DNA from: Rhodopseudomonas boonkerdii
GTDB taxonomy: Bacteria; Pseudomonadota; Alphaproteobacteria; Rhizobiales; Xanthobacteraceae
Reading direction: 5' to 3'
Assembly: GCF_021184025.1 (NCBI RefSeq)
Contig: NZ_CP036537.1
Coordinates: 3,844,001 to 3,908,000 of the forward strand
Length of the DNA: 64,000 nucleotides
A program made the translations under genes and the position numbers. This document shows positions 19,536 to 28,612 of the stretch, piece after piece. The notes beneath the pieces are model-generated. The model made no database searches, had not been told where the DNA came from, and saw nothing but the letters and a program-made list of their open reading frames with translations. How positions within the stretch are numbered: position 1 is the first letter of the stretch; each line of letters opens with the position of its first letter.

Positions 19536-20951
19536 ATGAGTGACGGGATCAGCAAGGCCACCGCGCTCCACGAAATGTCGGCGACCGAGCTGATCGCCGG
19601 CTACAAGGCGAAAACATTCTCGCCGAGCGAAGCGTTTGAGGATGTGCTCTCCCATATCGCAACGTGGGAGCCGCATCTTCACGCGCTCTATGCTTTCGAC
19701 CCCGATACCGGCCGCGCCGTCGCGAAGGAATCGACGGCACGCTGGGCGAAGGGGGCACCGGTCGGCCCGCTCGACGGCGTGCCGACCACGGTGAAGGAGA
19801 ACATCGCCACCAAGGGGCACGCGATTCCGCTCGGCACGGCAGCGATGCCGCTGGTGCCCTCGCCGGTCGATGCGCCGCCGGCGGCGCGGCTGCGCGAAGC
19901 CGGTGCCGTGATCTTCTCCAAGACCACCATGCCCGATTACGGCATGCTGTCGTCGGGCGTCTCCAGCTTCCACGCCTTGACGCGCAATCCGTGGGACCTT
20001 TCGCAAAATCCCGGCGGCTCCTCGGCCGGCGCCGGTGCGGCTGCCGCAGCAGGCTATGGCCCGCTGCATCTCGGCACGGATATCGGCGGCTCCGTGCGCC
20101 TGCCCGCCGGCTGGTGTGGCCTCGCCACGTTGAAGCCGAGCCTCGGCCGCGTACCGATCGATCCGCCCTTTGTCGGCCGCTGCGCCGGCCCGATGACGCG
20201 CAGCATCGACGACACCGCCTTGATGATGAGCGTGCTGTCGCTGCCAGACGCGCGCGATGGCATGAGCCTGCCGCCGGCAGACATTGCATGGACCTCACTG
20301 GACGGATTCGCGCCGAAAGGCGTTCGCATCGGTCTTACGCTCGATGTGGATTTCGGCCTGCCGCTCGACAACGAGGTGCGCGAGACCGTGCGCGCCGCGG
20401 CGAAAGCATTTGAAGCAGCCGGCGCGACCGTCGTCGAGGTGCCCTGGGTGATGAATGGCGATCATCTCAGGGGCCTCGACGCGTTCTGGCGTGCCCGCGC
20501 ATGGGATGACATCTCGAAACTATCGCCGGAAGCACAGGCAAAGATCCTGCCCTTCATCTTCGAGTGGGCGAAAGGCGGTTCGCAGCTCTCCGGCGGCGAT
20601 GTGGTGCGCGGTTTCAACTGCACGATGGCGATCCGCGCCAATGCAGCGAAGGCCTTTGCCGATCTCGACTACATGCTGTCACCGGTGGCGCCGATCGTGA
20701 GCTACGCGGCGGAGCTCCCCGCGCCGACCAATGACAGCAAGCATCCGCTCGACCATATCGGCTATACCGTGCCATGGAACATGGCGGAAAATCCGGCCGC
20801 GTCGATCAATGCCGGTTACAGCGCCAAAGGCTTTCCCATCGGTCTGCAGATCGCAGGACGCCGCTTCGACGATCACGGCGTGCTGAAGATGGCGAAATTC
20901 TTCGAGAGCATCCGCGGGCCGCAGAAGCCGTGGCCGAAAGTGCCGACGTAA
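19536..20951 (+). CDS. amidase-signature family amidase
   Basis: A 471-residue serine amidase with the Ser-cisSer-Lys catalytic triad in view. The lysine is in GVPTTVKENIA (~residue 87), the cis-serine in NPGGSSAGAGAAAA (~160), and the nucleophilic serine in GTDIGGSVRLPA (~184). The spacing matches the family. It ends with GLQIAGRRFDDHGVLKMA. It lies directly behind the M20D amidohydrolase and probably works on amide products from the same substrate pool. GatA is unlikely because no gatB or gatC is adjacent. Confidence 0.88.
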   Translation: MSDGISKATALHEMSATELIAGYKAKTFSPSEAFEDVLSHIATWEPHLHALYAFDPDTGRAVAKESTARWAKGAPVGPLDGVPTTVKENIATKGHAIPLGTAAMPLVPSPVDAPPAARLREAGAVIFSKTTMPDYGMLSSGVSSFHALTRNPWDLSQNPGGSSAGAGAAAAAGYGPLHLGTDIGGSVRLPAGWCGLATLKPSLGRVPIDPPFVGRCAGPMTRSIDDTALMMSVLSLPDARDGMSLPPADIAWTSLDGFAPKGVRIGLTLDVDFGLPLDNEVRETVRAAAKAFEAAGATVVEVPWVMNGDHLRGLDAFWRARAWDDISKLSPEAQAKILPFIFEWAKGGSQLSGGDVVRGFNCTMAIRANAAKAFADLDYMLSPVAPIVSYAAELPAPTNDSKHPLDHIGYTVPWNMAENPAASINAGYSAKGFPIGLQIAGRRFDDHGVLKMAKFFESIRGPQKPWPKVPT

Positions 20952-20970
20952 TTTCGGCCGTTGTAATTCC

Positions 20971-21050
20971 GTAGGATGGGTAGAGCGAAGCGAAACCCAT
21001 CACCGCACACGCCTGCGGTGAAGGGTTTCGCTTCGCTCTACCCATCCTAC
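20971..21050. repeat. palindromic repeat, GTAGGATGGGTAGAGCGAAG type (copy 1)
   Basis: An 80-bp near-perfect palindrome whose arms begin GTAGGATGGGTAGAGCGAAG and end CTTCGCTCTACCCATCCTAC. A diverged copy lies at 35170-35271, and GTAGGGTGGGCAAAG relatives lie at 34283-34371 and 56455-56490. Confidence 0.92.
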
Positions 21051-21108
21051 ACGCTACAATCGACGGCGAACCACCGCCCAACAAAACAAAAACGGGAGAG
21101 AAACCGAC

Positions 21109-21999
21109 ATGGCCTATGAGACCATCCTTTACAGCGTCGAGGACCAGATCCTCACCATCACGCTGAACCGCCCCGACAAGCTCAACGCCTATAACGCCAC
21201 CATGCAGGCGGAGCTGATCGACGCTTTCGACAAGGCCGACGCCGACGACAATGTGCGCGCCATCATCATCACCGGCGCCGGCCGCGGTTTTTGCGCAGGT
21301 GCAGACCTTTCCTCCGGCGCCGACACCTTCGACCGCGATGCGCGACGCGGCCCGGTGAAGCGCAACGCCGACGGCAAGGTCGATTACAGCGATCCGATGG
21401 TGCGCGACGGCGGCGGCCAGGTGACGCTGCGCATGTTCAAATGCCTCAAGCCTGTCATCGGCGCCATCAATGGCCCGGCAGTCGGCATCGGCGCCACCAT
21501 GCAGCTCGCCATGGACATCCGCATCGCCTCGGAAAACGCGCGCTTCGGCTTCGTGTTCTCCCAGCGCGGCATCGTGCCGGAGGCGGCATCGAGCTGGTTC
21601 CTGCCGCGCATCGTCGGCATCTCGCAGGCGCTGGAATGGTGCTATTCCGGCCGCGTGTTCCCGGCGCAGGAAGCACTGGCCGGACGGCTCGTCAGCAAGG
21701 TCGTGGCGCATGACGACTTGCTGCCCACCGCCCGCGCGCTGGCGAAAACCTTCATGGAGAAGACCGCACCGGTCTCGGTCGCGCTGATCCGCCAGATGAT
21801 GTGGCGCCTTTCCGCTATGGACGATCCGATGGAAGCCCACAAGATCGACAGCCGCGGCATCTATGCGCGCGGGCGCTCGGAAGATGTCAAGGAAGGCGTC
21901 GTCGCCTTCCTTGAAAAACGCCCCGCCGAGTTTAAGAACAAGGTCAGCGCCGACATGCCCGATTACTTCCCATGGTGGGACGAGCGCGAATACAAATAG
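21109..21999 (+). CDS. crotonase/enoyl-CoA hydratase family protein
   Basis: A 296-residue member of the crotonase superfamily, acting on acyl-CoA thioesters. Family features are LTITLNRPDKLNAYN (~residues 12-26), the oxyanion motif GAGRGFCAGADLS (~57-69), and INGPAVGIGATMQLAMD. The two glutamates of classical enoyl-CoA hydratase are not evident: the usual GGGCE is GIGAT here. Hydration is therefore uncertain and isomerisation or hydrolysis is possible. ATG 21109 has a GGGAGAG site. The next gene starts 18 nt later on the same strand. Confidence 0.85.
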   Translation: MAYETILYSVEDQILTITLNRPDKLNAYNATMQAELIDAFDKADADDNVRAIIITGAGRGFCAGADLSSGADTFDRDARRGPVKRNADGKVDYSDPMVRDGGGQVTLRMFKCLKPVIGAINGPAVGIGATMQLAMDIRIASENARFGFVFSQRGIVPEAASSWFLPRIVGISQALEWCYSGRVFPAQEALAGRLVSKVVAHDDLLPTARALAKTFMEKTAPVSVALIRQMMWRLSAMDDPMEAHKIDSRGIYARGRSEDVKEGVVAFLEKRPAEFKNKVSADMPDYFPWWDEREYK

Positions 22000-22017
22000 G
22001 ACCTTGCAAGCGAGATC

Positions 22018-22710
22018 ATGACTTATTCGACGCCCTCCGATCGTCCATCCGAGGGCGTCGTTTTCCTGCACGGCATCAGCCGTTCGTTCCGCTCCCTGAT
22101 CAAGCTGCAGCAGGCGGTGGACAAAGCCGGCTTCGCCACAAGGAACATCGGCTATCCCAGCCGGCACAAGGCACTGTCCGACCTGGCGGATGATATCCAT
22201 CCCGCCATAGCTCCCTTCACCGCAGCGAATGAAGGCTGCACGCATTTCGTCTGCCATTCGATGGGCGGCCTGCTGGCGCGCGTTTATATCGCGCGGCACC
22301 GCCCCGCGCGCCTCGGCCGCGTGGTGATGCTGGGCACGCCGAACGGAGGCAGCGAGATCGCCGATGCTCTCAGAACGCGGCTACTGTACCGGCTGTATTT
22401 CGGCCCGGCCGGCCAGCAACTGGTGACGGCACGCGACGCCACCACCGAATCCCTGCTGCCTGCGGTGGACTATCCGGTCGGCGTCATCGCCGGCAATCGC
22501 TCGCTCGATCCCATCGCTTCACGTTTCATGCTGCCGGGTGCCAATGATGGCCGCGTCACCGTCGCGCGCACGCGGCTGGAAGGCATGGCCGATCACATCG
22601 TGATCCCCGCCTCGCACGCGTTCATGATGAAGAACAAGGAGGCGATCGCGCAGACCATCGCGTTTTTGACAGATGGGCGCTTCCGTCGGGCGGATGAGCC
22701 GAAAGCATAA
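22018..22710 (+). CDS. alpha/beta-hydrolase, lipase/esterase-like
   Basis: A 230-residue alpha/beta-hydrolase. The oxyanion region is VVFLHGISRSF (~residues 14-24), the nucleophile elbow VCHSMGGLLARVY (~78-90), a variant of GHSMGG, and the catalytic histidine is probably in ASHAFMMKN (~200). MLGTPNGGSEIAD resembles PGAP1/triacylglycerol lipase-type proteins. There is no clear signal peptide, so it probably acts in the cytoplasm. It lies 18 nt after the crotonase gene and converges with the chemoreceptor gene. Confidence 0.8.
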   Translation: MTYSTPSDRPSEGVVFLHGISRSFRSLIKLQQAVDKAGFATRNIGYPSRHKALSDLADDIHPAIAPFTAANEGCTHFVCHSMGGLLARVYIARHRPARLGRVVMLGTPNGGSEIADALRTRLLYRLYFGPAGQQLVTARDATTESLLPAVDYPVGVIAGNRSLDPIASRFMLPGANDGRVTVARTRLEGMADHIVIPASHAFMMKNKEAIAQTIAFLTDGRFRRADEPKA

Positions 22711-22728
22711 TCCGGCCGACGGCGACGC

Positions 22729-24774
22729 TTACGCGGCCTTGATCGCAGCGAGAAAACGCTCGACCTGATCGCGCATCTGGCCCGACTGCCGGGCGAGATC
22801 GTCGGAGGCCGACAGCACTTCGCCCGCCGATGAGCCGGTATCGCCGGCCATGTCGGTGACGCCGCTGATGGTGCGTGAAATCTCGTTGGCGCCCTGGGCG
22901 GCATGCTGGACATTCCGCGCGATTTCCTGCGTCGCCGCGCTCTGCTCTTCCACCGCGCTGGCGATGGAGGATGCGATCTCGTTGATGCTGCCGATGGTGC
23001 CCGTGATGGCGCGGATGGCATCGACGGCATCGCCGGACGACGACTGGATCGCCGCGATCTGGGCACGGATTTCCTCGGTGGCCTTCGCCGTCTGGCCGGC
23101 AAGGCTCTTCACCTCTGACGCCACCACCGAGAAGCCGCGGCCGGCATCGCCGGCACGCGCGGCCTCGATGGTCGCGTTGAGCGCGAGCAGGTTGGTCTGG
23201 CTGGCGATCTCGGTGATGAGATTGACGACATCGCCGATGCGCTCGGCCGCGGACGACAGCGCCATGACGGTGTCATTGGTGCGGCCGGCTTCCTCCACTG
23301 CCTTCTGGGCGATGGCGGCGGAATGCGAGACCTGACGGCCGATCTCGACCACGGAGCTCGACAGCTCCTCCGCAGCCGCGGCGACGGTCTGCACATTGGT
23401 CGAGGTCTCCGTCGACGCGGCGGTCACGACGGTCGCCTGACGGATGGTTTCGCCCGCCGTGGAGCTCAGCGACTCCGCCGTACCCTGAAGCTGCGACGAT
23501 GCCGTCGTCAACGACGACAGCAAGGCACCGATCTCCTCGTCGAAGCGACCGGTCAGTTCCGTCACGCGCGCCGTGCGCGCGCTGCGGCGATTGATCTCCT
23601 CGGCCTCGCGTGCGCTCAGCTCGTTGGTCTTGATCATGTTGTCCTTGAAGACGGCGACTGCGCGCGCCATGCCGCCGATCTCATCGCGACGATCGGTGCC
23701 GACGATGTCGGTGGTCACATCGCCATTGGCGAGATCGGTCATCGAAGCCGACAGCACGCCGATCGGACGCGTGATGCTGCGCGCCATGGCGAGCACCGCG
23801 GCGCCGCTGATCAGCAATGCCAACAGCATCAGCACGGAGGCCATGGTCAGCGTGCGGGCCGCATCTGCCTTCTTGCTCGCGACCGTTTTAGCGAGCTGAT
23901 CGGCGAGACCGTCTTCGACGGCCTTCAAGAGATCGATGCGGGCGGTGCTGGCGTCGAACCATGTCTTGCTGTCCAGCGACTTGAAATCCCCGGTGAGGCC
24001 ACCCTGCTCGATGGTCTTGCGCATGGCATCGACGCGCTCAATCACCGGGCCCGACATGGTGCGCGTGAACAGCTCCAGCGCCTGCGGCGTCGCCGAGGCG
24101 CGGAAGGCGGCGAAGAAACCTTCCTGACCGGCAGCCAGACCAATGCCGCGCGAAAAGGCGGGCAGTTCGAACTTGCCGGCGGCGATGCCGCCGGCATTGA
24201 GGGCGCGCTCCTGCCCTGCCCGCTCCTTGCCCTCGATCAGATTGGCATAGGCGGAGATCGCCTTGGAGATATCGTCATCGGTGCTGAGCTTGGCGATGCC
24301 GGTAATGACGGCGATCTGCCTTGCGATGGTCTCGGTCATGCGACCAACCGCGGCGGACGGCGCGATGGCAAGGCTGTCCACCTCGCTGCGCAGCCCGTCG
24401 AGCTTGCCGATGATATCGGCGGCACGATCGGCGGCCGACGCGAGGTCGGTCGCTGTCGCGCGCTTCAGTTCGCCAAGCGCGGAGACGGCAACCGCGCGCT
24501 CCGCATCGGTGCGTTTGCGCTGCTCCGGCAGCTCGCCGCGCATCTGCGCGCCCTTGCTGCTGACGAAAGCGGAGGTCATGCCGCGCTCCTTCTGCAATTC
24601 ATGCACGAGGCGGCTGAGCTTGGTGACACCTGCGGCGACCGGCTCGAGCCGGTCCATCTCGGCGTAAACGTTCGCCTTGCTGGCGATTTCATACGCCGCC
24701 ATGGCGGCAACGATGATCAAAGGAAGAATAGCGGACAGAGCAATACGATAGAGAATTTTTGTGTGCTTCAACAT
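22729..24774 (-). CDS. methyl-accepting chemotaxis protein with NIT sensor domain
   Basis: A 681-residue inner-membrane chemoreceptor. It has a first membrane span at about residues 10-32, and a periplasmic NIT (nitrate/nitrite-sensing) domain at about 50-310 with the hallmark LVHELQKERGMTSAF and later EQRKRTDAE. A second span (~320-342) precedes a HAMP domain (~343-396) and a signalling domain containing EIASQTNLLALNATIEAARA. I chose ATG 24774 because GAGG lies 6 nt upstream; ATG 24780 is too close to that site. It should feed CheA/CheW; nitrate as ligand is inference from the domain. Confidence 0.88.
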   Translation of the reverse strand: MLKHTKILYRIALSAILPLIIVAAMAAYEIASKANVYAEMDRLEPVAAGVTKLSRLVHELQKERGMTSAFVSSKGAQMRGELPEQRKRTDAERAVAVSALGELKRATATDLASAADRAADIIGKLDGLRSEVDSLAIAPSAAVGRMTETIARQIAVITGIAKLSTDDDISKAISAYANLIEGKERAGQERALNAGGIAAGKFELPAFSRGIGLAAGQEGFFAAFRASATPQALELFTRTMSGPVIERVDAMRKTIEQGGLTGDFKSLDSKTWFDASTARIDLLKAVEDGLADQLAKTVASKKADAARTLTMASVLMLLALLISGAAVLAMARSITRPIGVLSASMTDLANGDVTTDIVGTDRRDEIGGMARAVAVFKDNMIKTNELSAREAEEINRRSARTARVTELTGRFDEEIGALLSSLTTASSQLQGTAESLSSTAGETIRQATVVTAASTETSTNVQTVAAAAEELSSSVVEIGRQVSHSAAIAQKAVEEAGRTNDTVMALSSAAERIGDVVNLITEIASQTNLLALNATIEAARAGDAGRGFSVVASEVKSLAGQTAKATEEIRAQIAAIQSSSGDAVDAIRAITGTIGSINEIASSIASAVEEQSAATQEIARNVQHAAQGANEISRTISGVTDMAGDTGSSAGEVLSASDDLARQSGQMRDQVERFLAAIKAA

Positions 24775-24851
24775 GGTCATCCTCACCTGTGACACACGTT
24801 GTACGGGCATAATCGTAAAGGAACATCGTGTTCGAAATGACCAAACTTTGA

Positions 24852-25829
24852 TCACTCCATCAGCAGCGCCACGCGCCCAATTGCCTTTCGATCGGTCAGC
24901 AAGCGCATTGCTTGTGCAACATTGGCGAGTGGCAGACGATGCGAGACATTGGGGCGAATCTTGCCGGCTTCGGCCCATGCGAGCAGCGCCGCGATGCGCG
25001 CCTCGCCGATCGCGGGATCGCGTCGCGCGGCCTCACCGGCGCGGACGCCGAGCACGCTGGCGCCCTTGATCAGCACGAGATTCGTCTTCGCGACTCCGAT
25101 GCCGCCGGTGAAACCGATCACCAACAGTCGCGCGCCCCAGGCGATGCAGCGCAAGCTCTGTTCGAAGATATCGCCGCCGACCGGATCGAACACCACATCG
25201 GCGCCCTTCCCCTCGGTGATGCGCTTCACCGCGTCCCTGAACGGCTCGGCACCGTAGACAATGCAGTGCTCGGCGCCGCGCGCTTTGGCCACCGCCAGCT
25301 TCTCTTCCGACGACGCCGCAGCGATGACGGTGGCGCCGAGCAGCTTGCCGATCTCGACGGCCGCGAGGCCGACGCCGCCGCCGCCGCCATGCACCAGCAG
25401 CACCTCGCCGGACTTCAGTTGTCCGCGATCCACCAGCGCGTGATGCGCGGTGCCGTGGGCGGCGAGGAAGGTGGCGCCTTCCGCATAGTCGAAGGTCGAG
25501 GGCAGTGGCGTGAGCTGCGATGGAGACACCACGACCTCCTCCGCATAACCGCCGAAGCGCAGCTTGACGATGACGCGGTCGCCAAGCTTGAAACCTTTCA
25601 AGTCATCGGCGATCTCGCTGATGTCGCCGGCGGCTTCCATGCCGGGCGTGAACGGCAGTTCGGGCTTGAGCTGATATTCGCCGGCGGCCATCAGGATATC
25701 CGGGAAATTGATGCCGGCGGCACGGATGCGGATACGGATCTGTCCGGGCTTCAAGGGCTGTGCTGCAAATTCCTCGAGGCGCAGCGTTTCGGGCGGACCG
25801 AGTTCACGGCAGACAATGGCTCTGGGCAT
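24852..25829 (-). CDS. NADPH:quinone oxidoreductase, zinc-free MDR family
   Basis: A 325-residue medium-chain dehydrogenase/reductase that would reduce quinones or enones with NADPH. The N-terminal catalytic part has AAGINFPDILMAAGEY (~residues 37-52). The Rossmann motif is VHGGGGGVGLAAVEIGKL (~148-165), and the terminal region ends LTDRKAIGRVALLME. No catalytic zinc cysteine pattern is present. Its ATG overlaps the stop of the isomerase gene by one base (TGATG), so the two form an operon. Confidence 0.88.
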   Translation of the reverse strand: MPRAIVCRELGPPETLRLEEFAAQPLKPGQIRIRIRAAGINFPDILMAAGEYQLKPELPFTPGMEAAGDISEIADDLKGFKLGDRVIVKLRFGGYAEEVVVSPSQLTPLPSTFDYAEGATFLAAHGTAHHALVDRGQLKSGEVLLVHGGGGGVGLAAVEIGKLLGATVIAAASSEEKLAVAKARGAEHCIVYGAEPFRDAVKRITEGKGADVVFDPVGGDIFEQSLRCIAWGARLLVIGFTGGIGVAKTNLVLIKGASVLGVRAGEAARRDPAIGEARIAALLAWAEAGKIRPNVSHRLPLANVAQAMRLLTDRKAIGRVALLME

Positions 25830-26449
25830 CAGACGGCGCTCGCTTTGCGACGCTGCAGCGCCTCGCGAATCAGCGGCAAGCGGTCATTGCCGAAATACAT
25901 GTCGGTTTTGTCGAGATAGATGGTGGGCGAGCCGAAGCCGCCGCGCGCCATCACCTCATCGGTGTTGATCTTGAGCTGATCCTTGATGGCCTGCTCATTG
26001 ATGCCGGCGAACAAGCGCGCGGGATCGACGCCGCTGCGCGTGCAGACCTCGGTCAGCACCTCGTCCTTCGAGATGTCCCGGTCCTCCCCCCAATAGATTT
26101 CGAACACCGCGCGAGCGAACGGCACCATCCTGCCCGGCTGCTCGCGCTGCAGCCAGATGCAGCCGCGCATGGCCTTGACGCTGTTCACGGGAAACACGCT
26201 GGGCGGCATCTTGATGGTGAGGCCGGCGGAGCGCGCCCAATCCCCGAGATCTTTCTTCATGTAGCGCGCTTTGGCCGGCACCGGCGTTTCGCGCGAGGCA
26301 TAGACCGAGGGATTGATCGTGTTGAAAATGCCGCCGACCAGGATCGGCCGCCAGGCGATTTCGGCGTCAAACTCCTTCGCCAGCGGCTGGATGTTATGAA
26401 AGGCGAGATAAGTCCAGGGACTGGAGCAATCGAAGAAGAATTCGATCAT
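25829..26449 (-). CDS. 2-hydroxychromene-2-carboxylate isomerase-like protein (DsbA/GST-kappa family)
   Basis: A 206-residue thioredoxin-fold protein of the HCCA isomerase/kappa-GST family. It begins MIEFFFDCSSPWTYLAFHNI, with the catalytic serine region SSPWTYLA in place of a CxxC. PSVFPVNSVKAMRG (~residues 83-96) and GGFGSPTIYLDK (~170-181, cis-proline) are family motifs. These enzymes use glutathione in aromatic breakdown. A quinone oxidoreductase downstream and a GST upstream on the same strand fit a detoxification or aromatic-catabolism role. AGGAAA precedes the ATG. Confidence 0.85.
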   Translation of the reverse strand: MIEFFFDCSSPWTYLAFHNIQPLAKEFDAEIAWRPILVGGIFNTINPSVYASRETPVPAKARYMKKDLGDWARSAGLTIKMPPSVFPVNSVKAMRGCIWLQREQPGRMVPFARAVFEIYWGEDRDISKDEVLTEVCTRSGVDPARLFAGINEQAIKDQLKINTDEVMARGGFGSPTIYLDKTDMYFGNDRLPLIREALQRRKASAV

Positions 26450-26477
26450 GGGTGTTTCCTCATTTTGTTGTTACGTA

Positions 26478-26592
26478 GCCGTCATCCTGAGGTGCCGGAG
26501 CGTAGCGGAGGCCTCGAAGGACGACGGCGAGCACGCCGGAGTTCGCTGCTATCCTTCGACGCTCGCAAGGGCTCGCACCTCAGGATGAGGGC
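26478..26592. repeat. palindromic repeat, CATCCTGAGGTGCC type
   Basis: The outer arms TCATCCTGAGGTGC and GCACCTCAGGATGA bracket an internal CCTCGAAGGA/ATCCTTCGA pair. It occupies the gap between the GST and isomerase genes and is related to the REP-like units elsewhere in the window. Confidence 0.88.
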
Positions 26593-26602
26593 AGAGTTTG
26601 TT

Positions 26603-27310
26603 TCATTGCTGCTGCGCCTGCGCATGCGACGGCTGATCCACGCCGAACATGATCTTCCGCGCCTGCTCGTCCATCGGTTTGCGCTCGGCCTTGCCGACCG
26701 CGAGGCCGGCCTGTACCTGCGGACGGGCGCGAAGCAGCGCGTACCAGCGTTTCACATTCGGGAAATCATCGAGCGTCAAGCCTTGCGCCTTGTGGGTCAT
26801 GATCCACGGAAAGCAGGCGATGTCGGCGATAGAGTAGTCGCCCGCGATATAATCGCGGCCATCCGCGAGATGCGCGTCAAGCACGCCATAGAGGCGCTTG
26901 GCCTCGCGCGTGTAGCGGTCGATGGCATAAGGAATCTTCTCGGGCGCATAGAGCAGGAAATGGCCGTTCTGGCCGAGCATGGGCCCGAGCCCGCCCATCT
27001 GCCACATCACCCATTGCACCACATCGAAACGGCCGCGCTGCTCGGACGGCATGAAGCGGCCGGATTTCTCGGCGAGATAGATCAGGATCGCGCCACTCTC
27101 GAACATCGTGATGGGGGCACCGCCATCAGCAGGCGCGTGATCGACGATGGCGGGCATACGGCCGTTCGGCGACAGCTTCAGGAATTCCGGCCTATGCTGA
27201 TCGCCGCGTCCGAGCTGCATCGGCACCACCCGATAAGGCAGGCCGCATTCCTCCAGCATGATGGTGATCTTCCAGCCGTTCGGTGTCGGCGCGTAATGCA
27301 GGTCGATCAT
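26603..27310 (-). CDS. glutathione S-transferase (nu-class/YghU-YfcG-like)
   Basis: A 235-residue GST. The N-terminal thioredoxin-like domain (~1-82) starts MIDLHYAPTPNGWKITIMLE, where the NGWK segment matches nu-class enzymes that use a backbone/threonine-asparagine site. PNGRMPAIVDHAP carries the cis-proline and FESGAILIYLAEK binds glutathione. The helical domain (~95-215) has VQWVMWQMGGLGPMLGQ and the capping motif SIADIACFPWI. Disulfide reductase or peroxidase activity is likely. It diverges from the methionine-synthase gene across a perfect palindromic repeat. Confidence 0.88.
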   Translation of the reverse strand: MIDLHYAPTPNGWKITIMLEECGLPYRVVPMQLGRGDQHRPEFLKLSPNGRMPAIVDHAPADGGAPITMFESGAILIYLAEKSGRFMPSEQRGRFDVVQWVMWQMGGLGPMLGQNGHFLLYAPEKIPYAIDRYTREAKRLYGVLDAHLADGRDYIAGDYSIADIACFPWIMTHKAQGLTLDDFPNVKRWYALLRARPQVQAGLAVGKAERKPMDEQARKIMFGVDQPSHAQAQQQ

Positions 27311-27329
27311 GGGGGGTTCTCCCTCTCTT

Positions 27330-27407
27330 CGTCATTGCGAGCGTAGCGAAGCAATCCAGAAAGCCAAGAAGAAAGAGCTGGATTGCTTCGCTACGCTCGC
27401 AATGACG
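27330..27407. repeat. perfect palindromic repeat, CGTCATTGCGAGCG type
   Basis: Arms of about 28 bp (beginning GTCATTGCGAGCGTAGCGAA and mirrored at 27379-27406) pair perfectly around a ~20-nt centre. It lies 20 nt from the GST start and about 70 nt from the methionine-synthase start, so both genes' promoters must lie in or beside it. Confidence 0.92.
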
Positions 27408-27474
27408 GAGCATGTACACAGCCCCTGGAACATGGCAGACAGGCGCCAGAACGGACAATTCCGGGGAGCGAACA

Positions 27475-28497
27475 ATGCTGTTTCCAACCACCATCGCCGG
27501 CTCGCTGCCGAAGCCCGAATGGCTCGCCGAGCCCAACAAGCTCTGGCCGACCTGGCGCTCACAGGGCGAGGAGCTGCAGCGCGCCAAGCGCGACGCCACG
27601 CTACTGGCGGTGAAGGTACAGGAAGACGCCGGCGTCGACATCGTCACCGACGGCGAGCTGGCGCGACAGCATTTCGTCCACGGCTTCCTGGAAAAGGTCG
27701 AGGGCATCGATTTCAGAAACAAGGTCGAGATGGGCATACGCAACGATCGCTACAAGGCGATGGTTCCGCAAGTGATCGCGCCCCTGAAACTGTCTGGCCG
27801 CGTGCATGATTTCGAAGCGCAGATCGTGCGGGCGCATACGACGCGCAAATTCAAGTTCACCCTGCCCGGCCCGATGACCATCATCGACACGCTCTCGAAC
27901 AGTCATTACAGCGATCGCATCGAGATGGCATTCGCCTTCGCCGAACTGCTCAATCAGGAAGCGCGCGCCTTGCAGGCCGACGGCGTCGACATGATCCAGT
28001 TCGACGAGCCGGCTTTCAACGTGTTCATGAAGGACGCGGCTGACTGGGGCGTGAAAGCGCTCGCGCGGGCGGCACAAGGGCTGACATGTGCCACCGCCGT
28101 TCACATCTGTTACGGATATGGCATCAAGGCCAATACGGACTGGAAGGAAACGCTCGGCGGCGAATGGCGGCAATATGAGGAGATCTTCCCGGCCATCGAT
28201 GCTTCTGACATCCAGCAGGTCGCCATCGAATGCCGCAACTCCCGCGTACCGCTGGAATTGCTCGGGCTGCTGAAGAACAAGGTGGTGCAGGCCGGTGTGA
28301 TCGATGTCGCGAGCGACGTCGTGGAGACGCCGGAGGATGTGGTCGCCACCATCGAGGCCGTGATGAAGCATGTGCCGAAAGAACGCATCGTGCCGACCAC
28401 CAATTGCGGCATGGCGCCGACGCAGCGGGATATCTCGGAAGCGAAACTGCGGGCGCTCGGTGCGGGGGCGAAGCAGGCGCGGGAGAGGCTGGGGTAG
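27475..28497 (+). CDS. MesD-like methionine synthase (single-domain MetE relative)
   Basis: A 340-residue protein equivalent to the C-terminal catalytic domain of cobalamin-independent methionine synthase; the folate-binding N-terminal half of MetE (~750 residues) is absent. Zinc-site residues are visible: His and Cys in AVHICYGYG, Glu in QFDEPAFN, and Cys in TTNCGMAPT. The extended resemblance around GIKANTDWKETLG fits the MesD group of folate-independent synthases. Those normally need MesX (DUF1852), which is not in this window. ATG 27475 follows GGGGAG; the frame is open from 27412. Methyl donor unknown. Confidence 0.75.
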   Translation: MLFPTTIAGSLPKPEWLAEPNKLWPTWRSQGEELQRAKRDATLLAVKVQEDAGVDIVTDGELARQHFVHGFLEKVEGIDFRNKVEMGIRNDRYKAMVPQVIAPLKLSGRVHDFEAQIVRAHTTRKFKFTLPGPMTIIDTLSNSHYSDRIEMAFAFAELLNQEARALQADGVDMIQFDEPAFNVFMKDAADWGVKALARAAQGLTCATAVHICYGYGIKANTDWKETLGGEWRQYEEIFPAIDASDIQQVAIECRNSRVPLELLGLLKNKVVQAGVIDVASDVVETPEDVVATIEAVMKHVPKERIVPTTNCGMAPTQRDISEAKLRALGAGAKQARERLG

Positions 28498-28499
28498 CC

Positions 28500-28612
28500 A
28501 CTCCGCTCCTCATGGTGAGGAGGCGCGAAGTGCCGTCTCGAACCATGAGCTAGCTGAGCCTCACGGCCATCCTTCGAGACGCGGCCTGCCGCTCCTCAGG
28601 ATGAGGGTGGGG
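28500..28612. repeat. REP-like pair overlapping a gene end
   Basis: A CTCATGGTGAGGAGG...GTCTCGAACCATGAG palindrome (28508-28549) precedes a CATCCTTCGAGACGCGG...CTCCTCAGGATGAGG unit (28567-28608). The second supplies the stop codon and last residues of the convergent conserved hypothetical gene. Confidence 0.85.
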
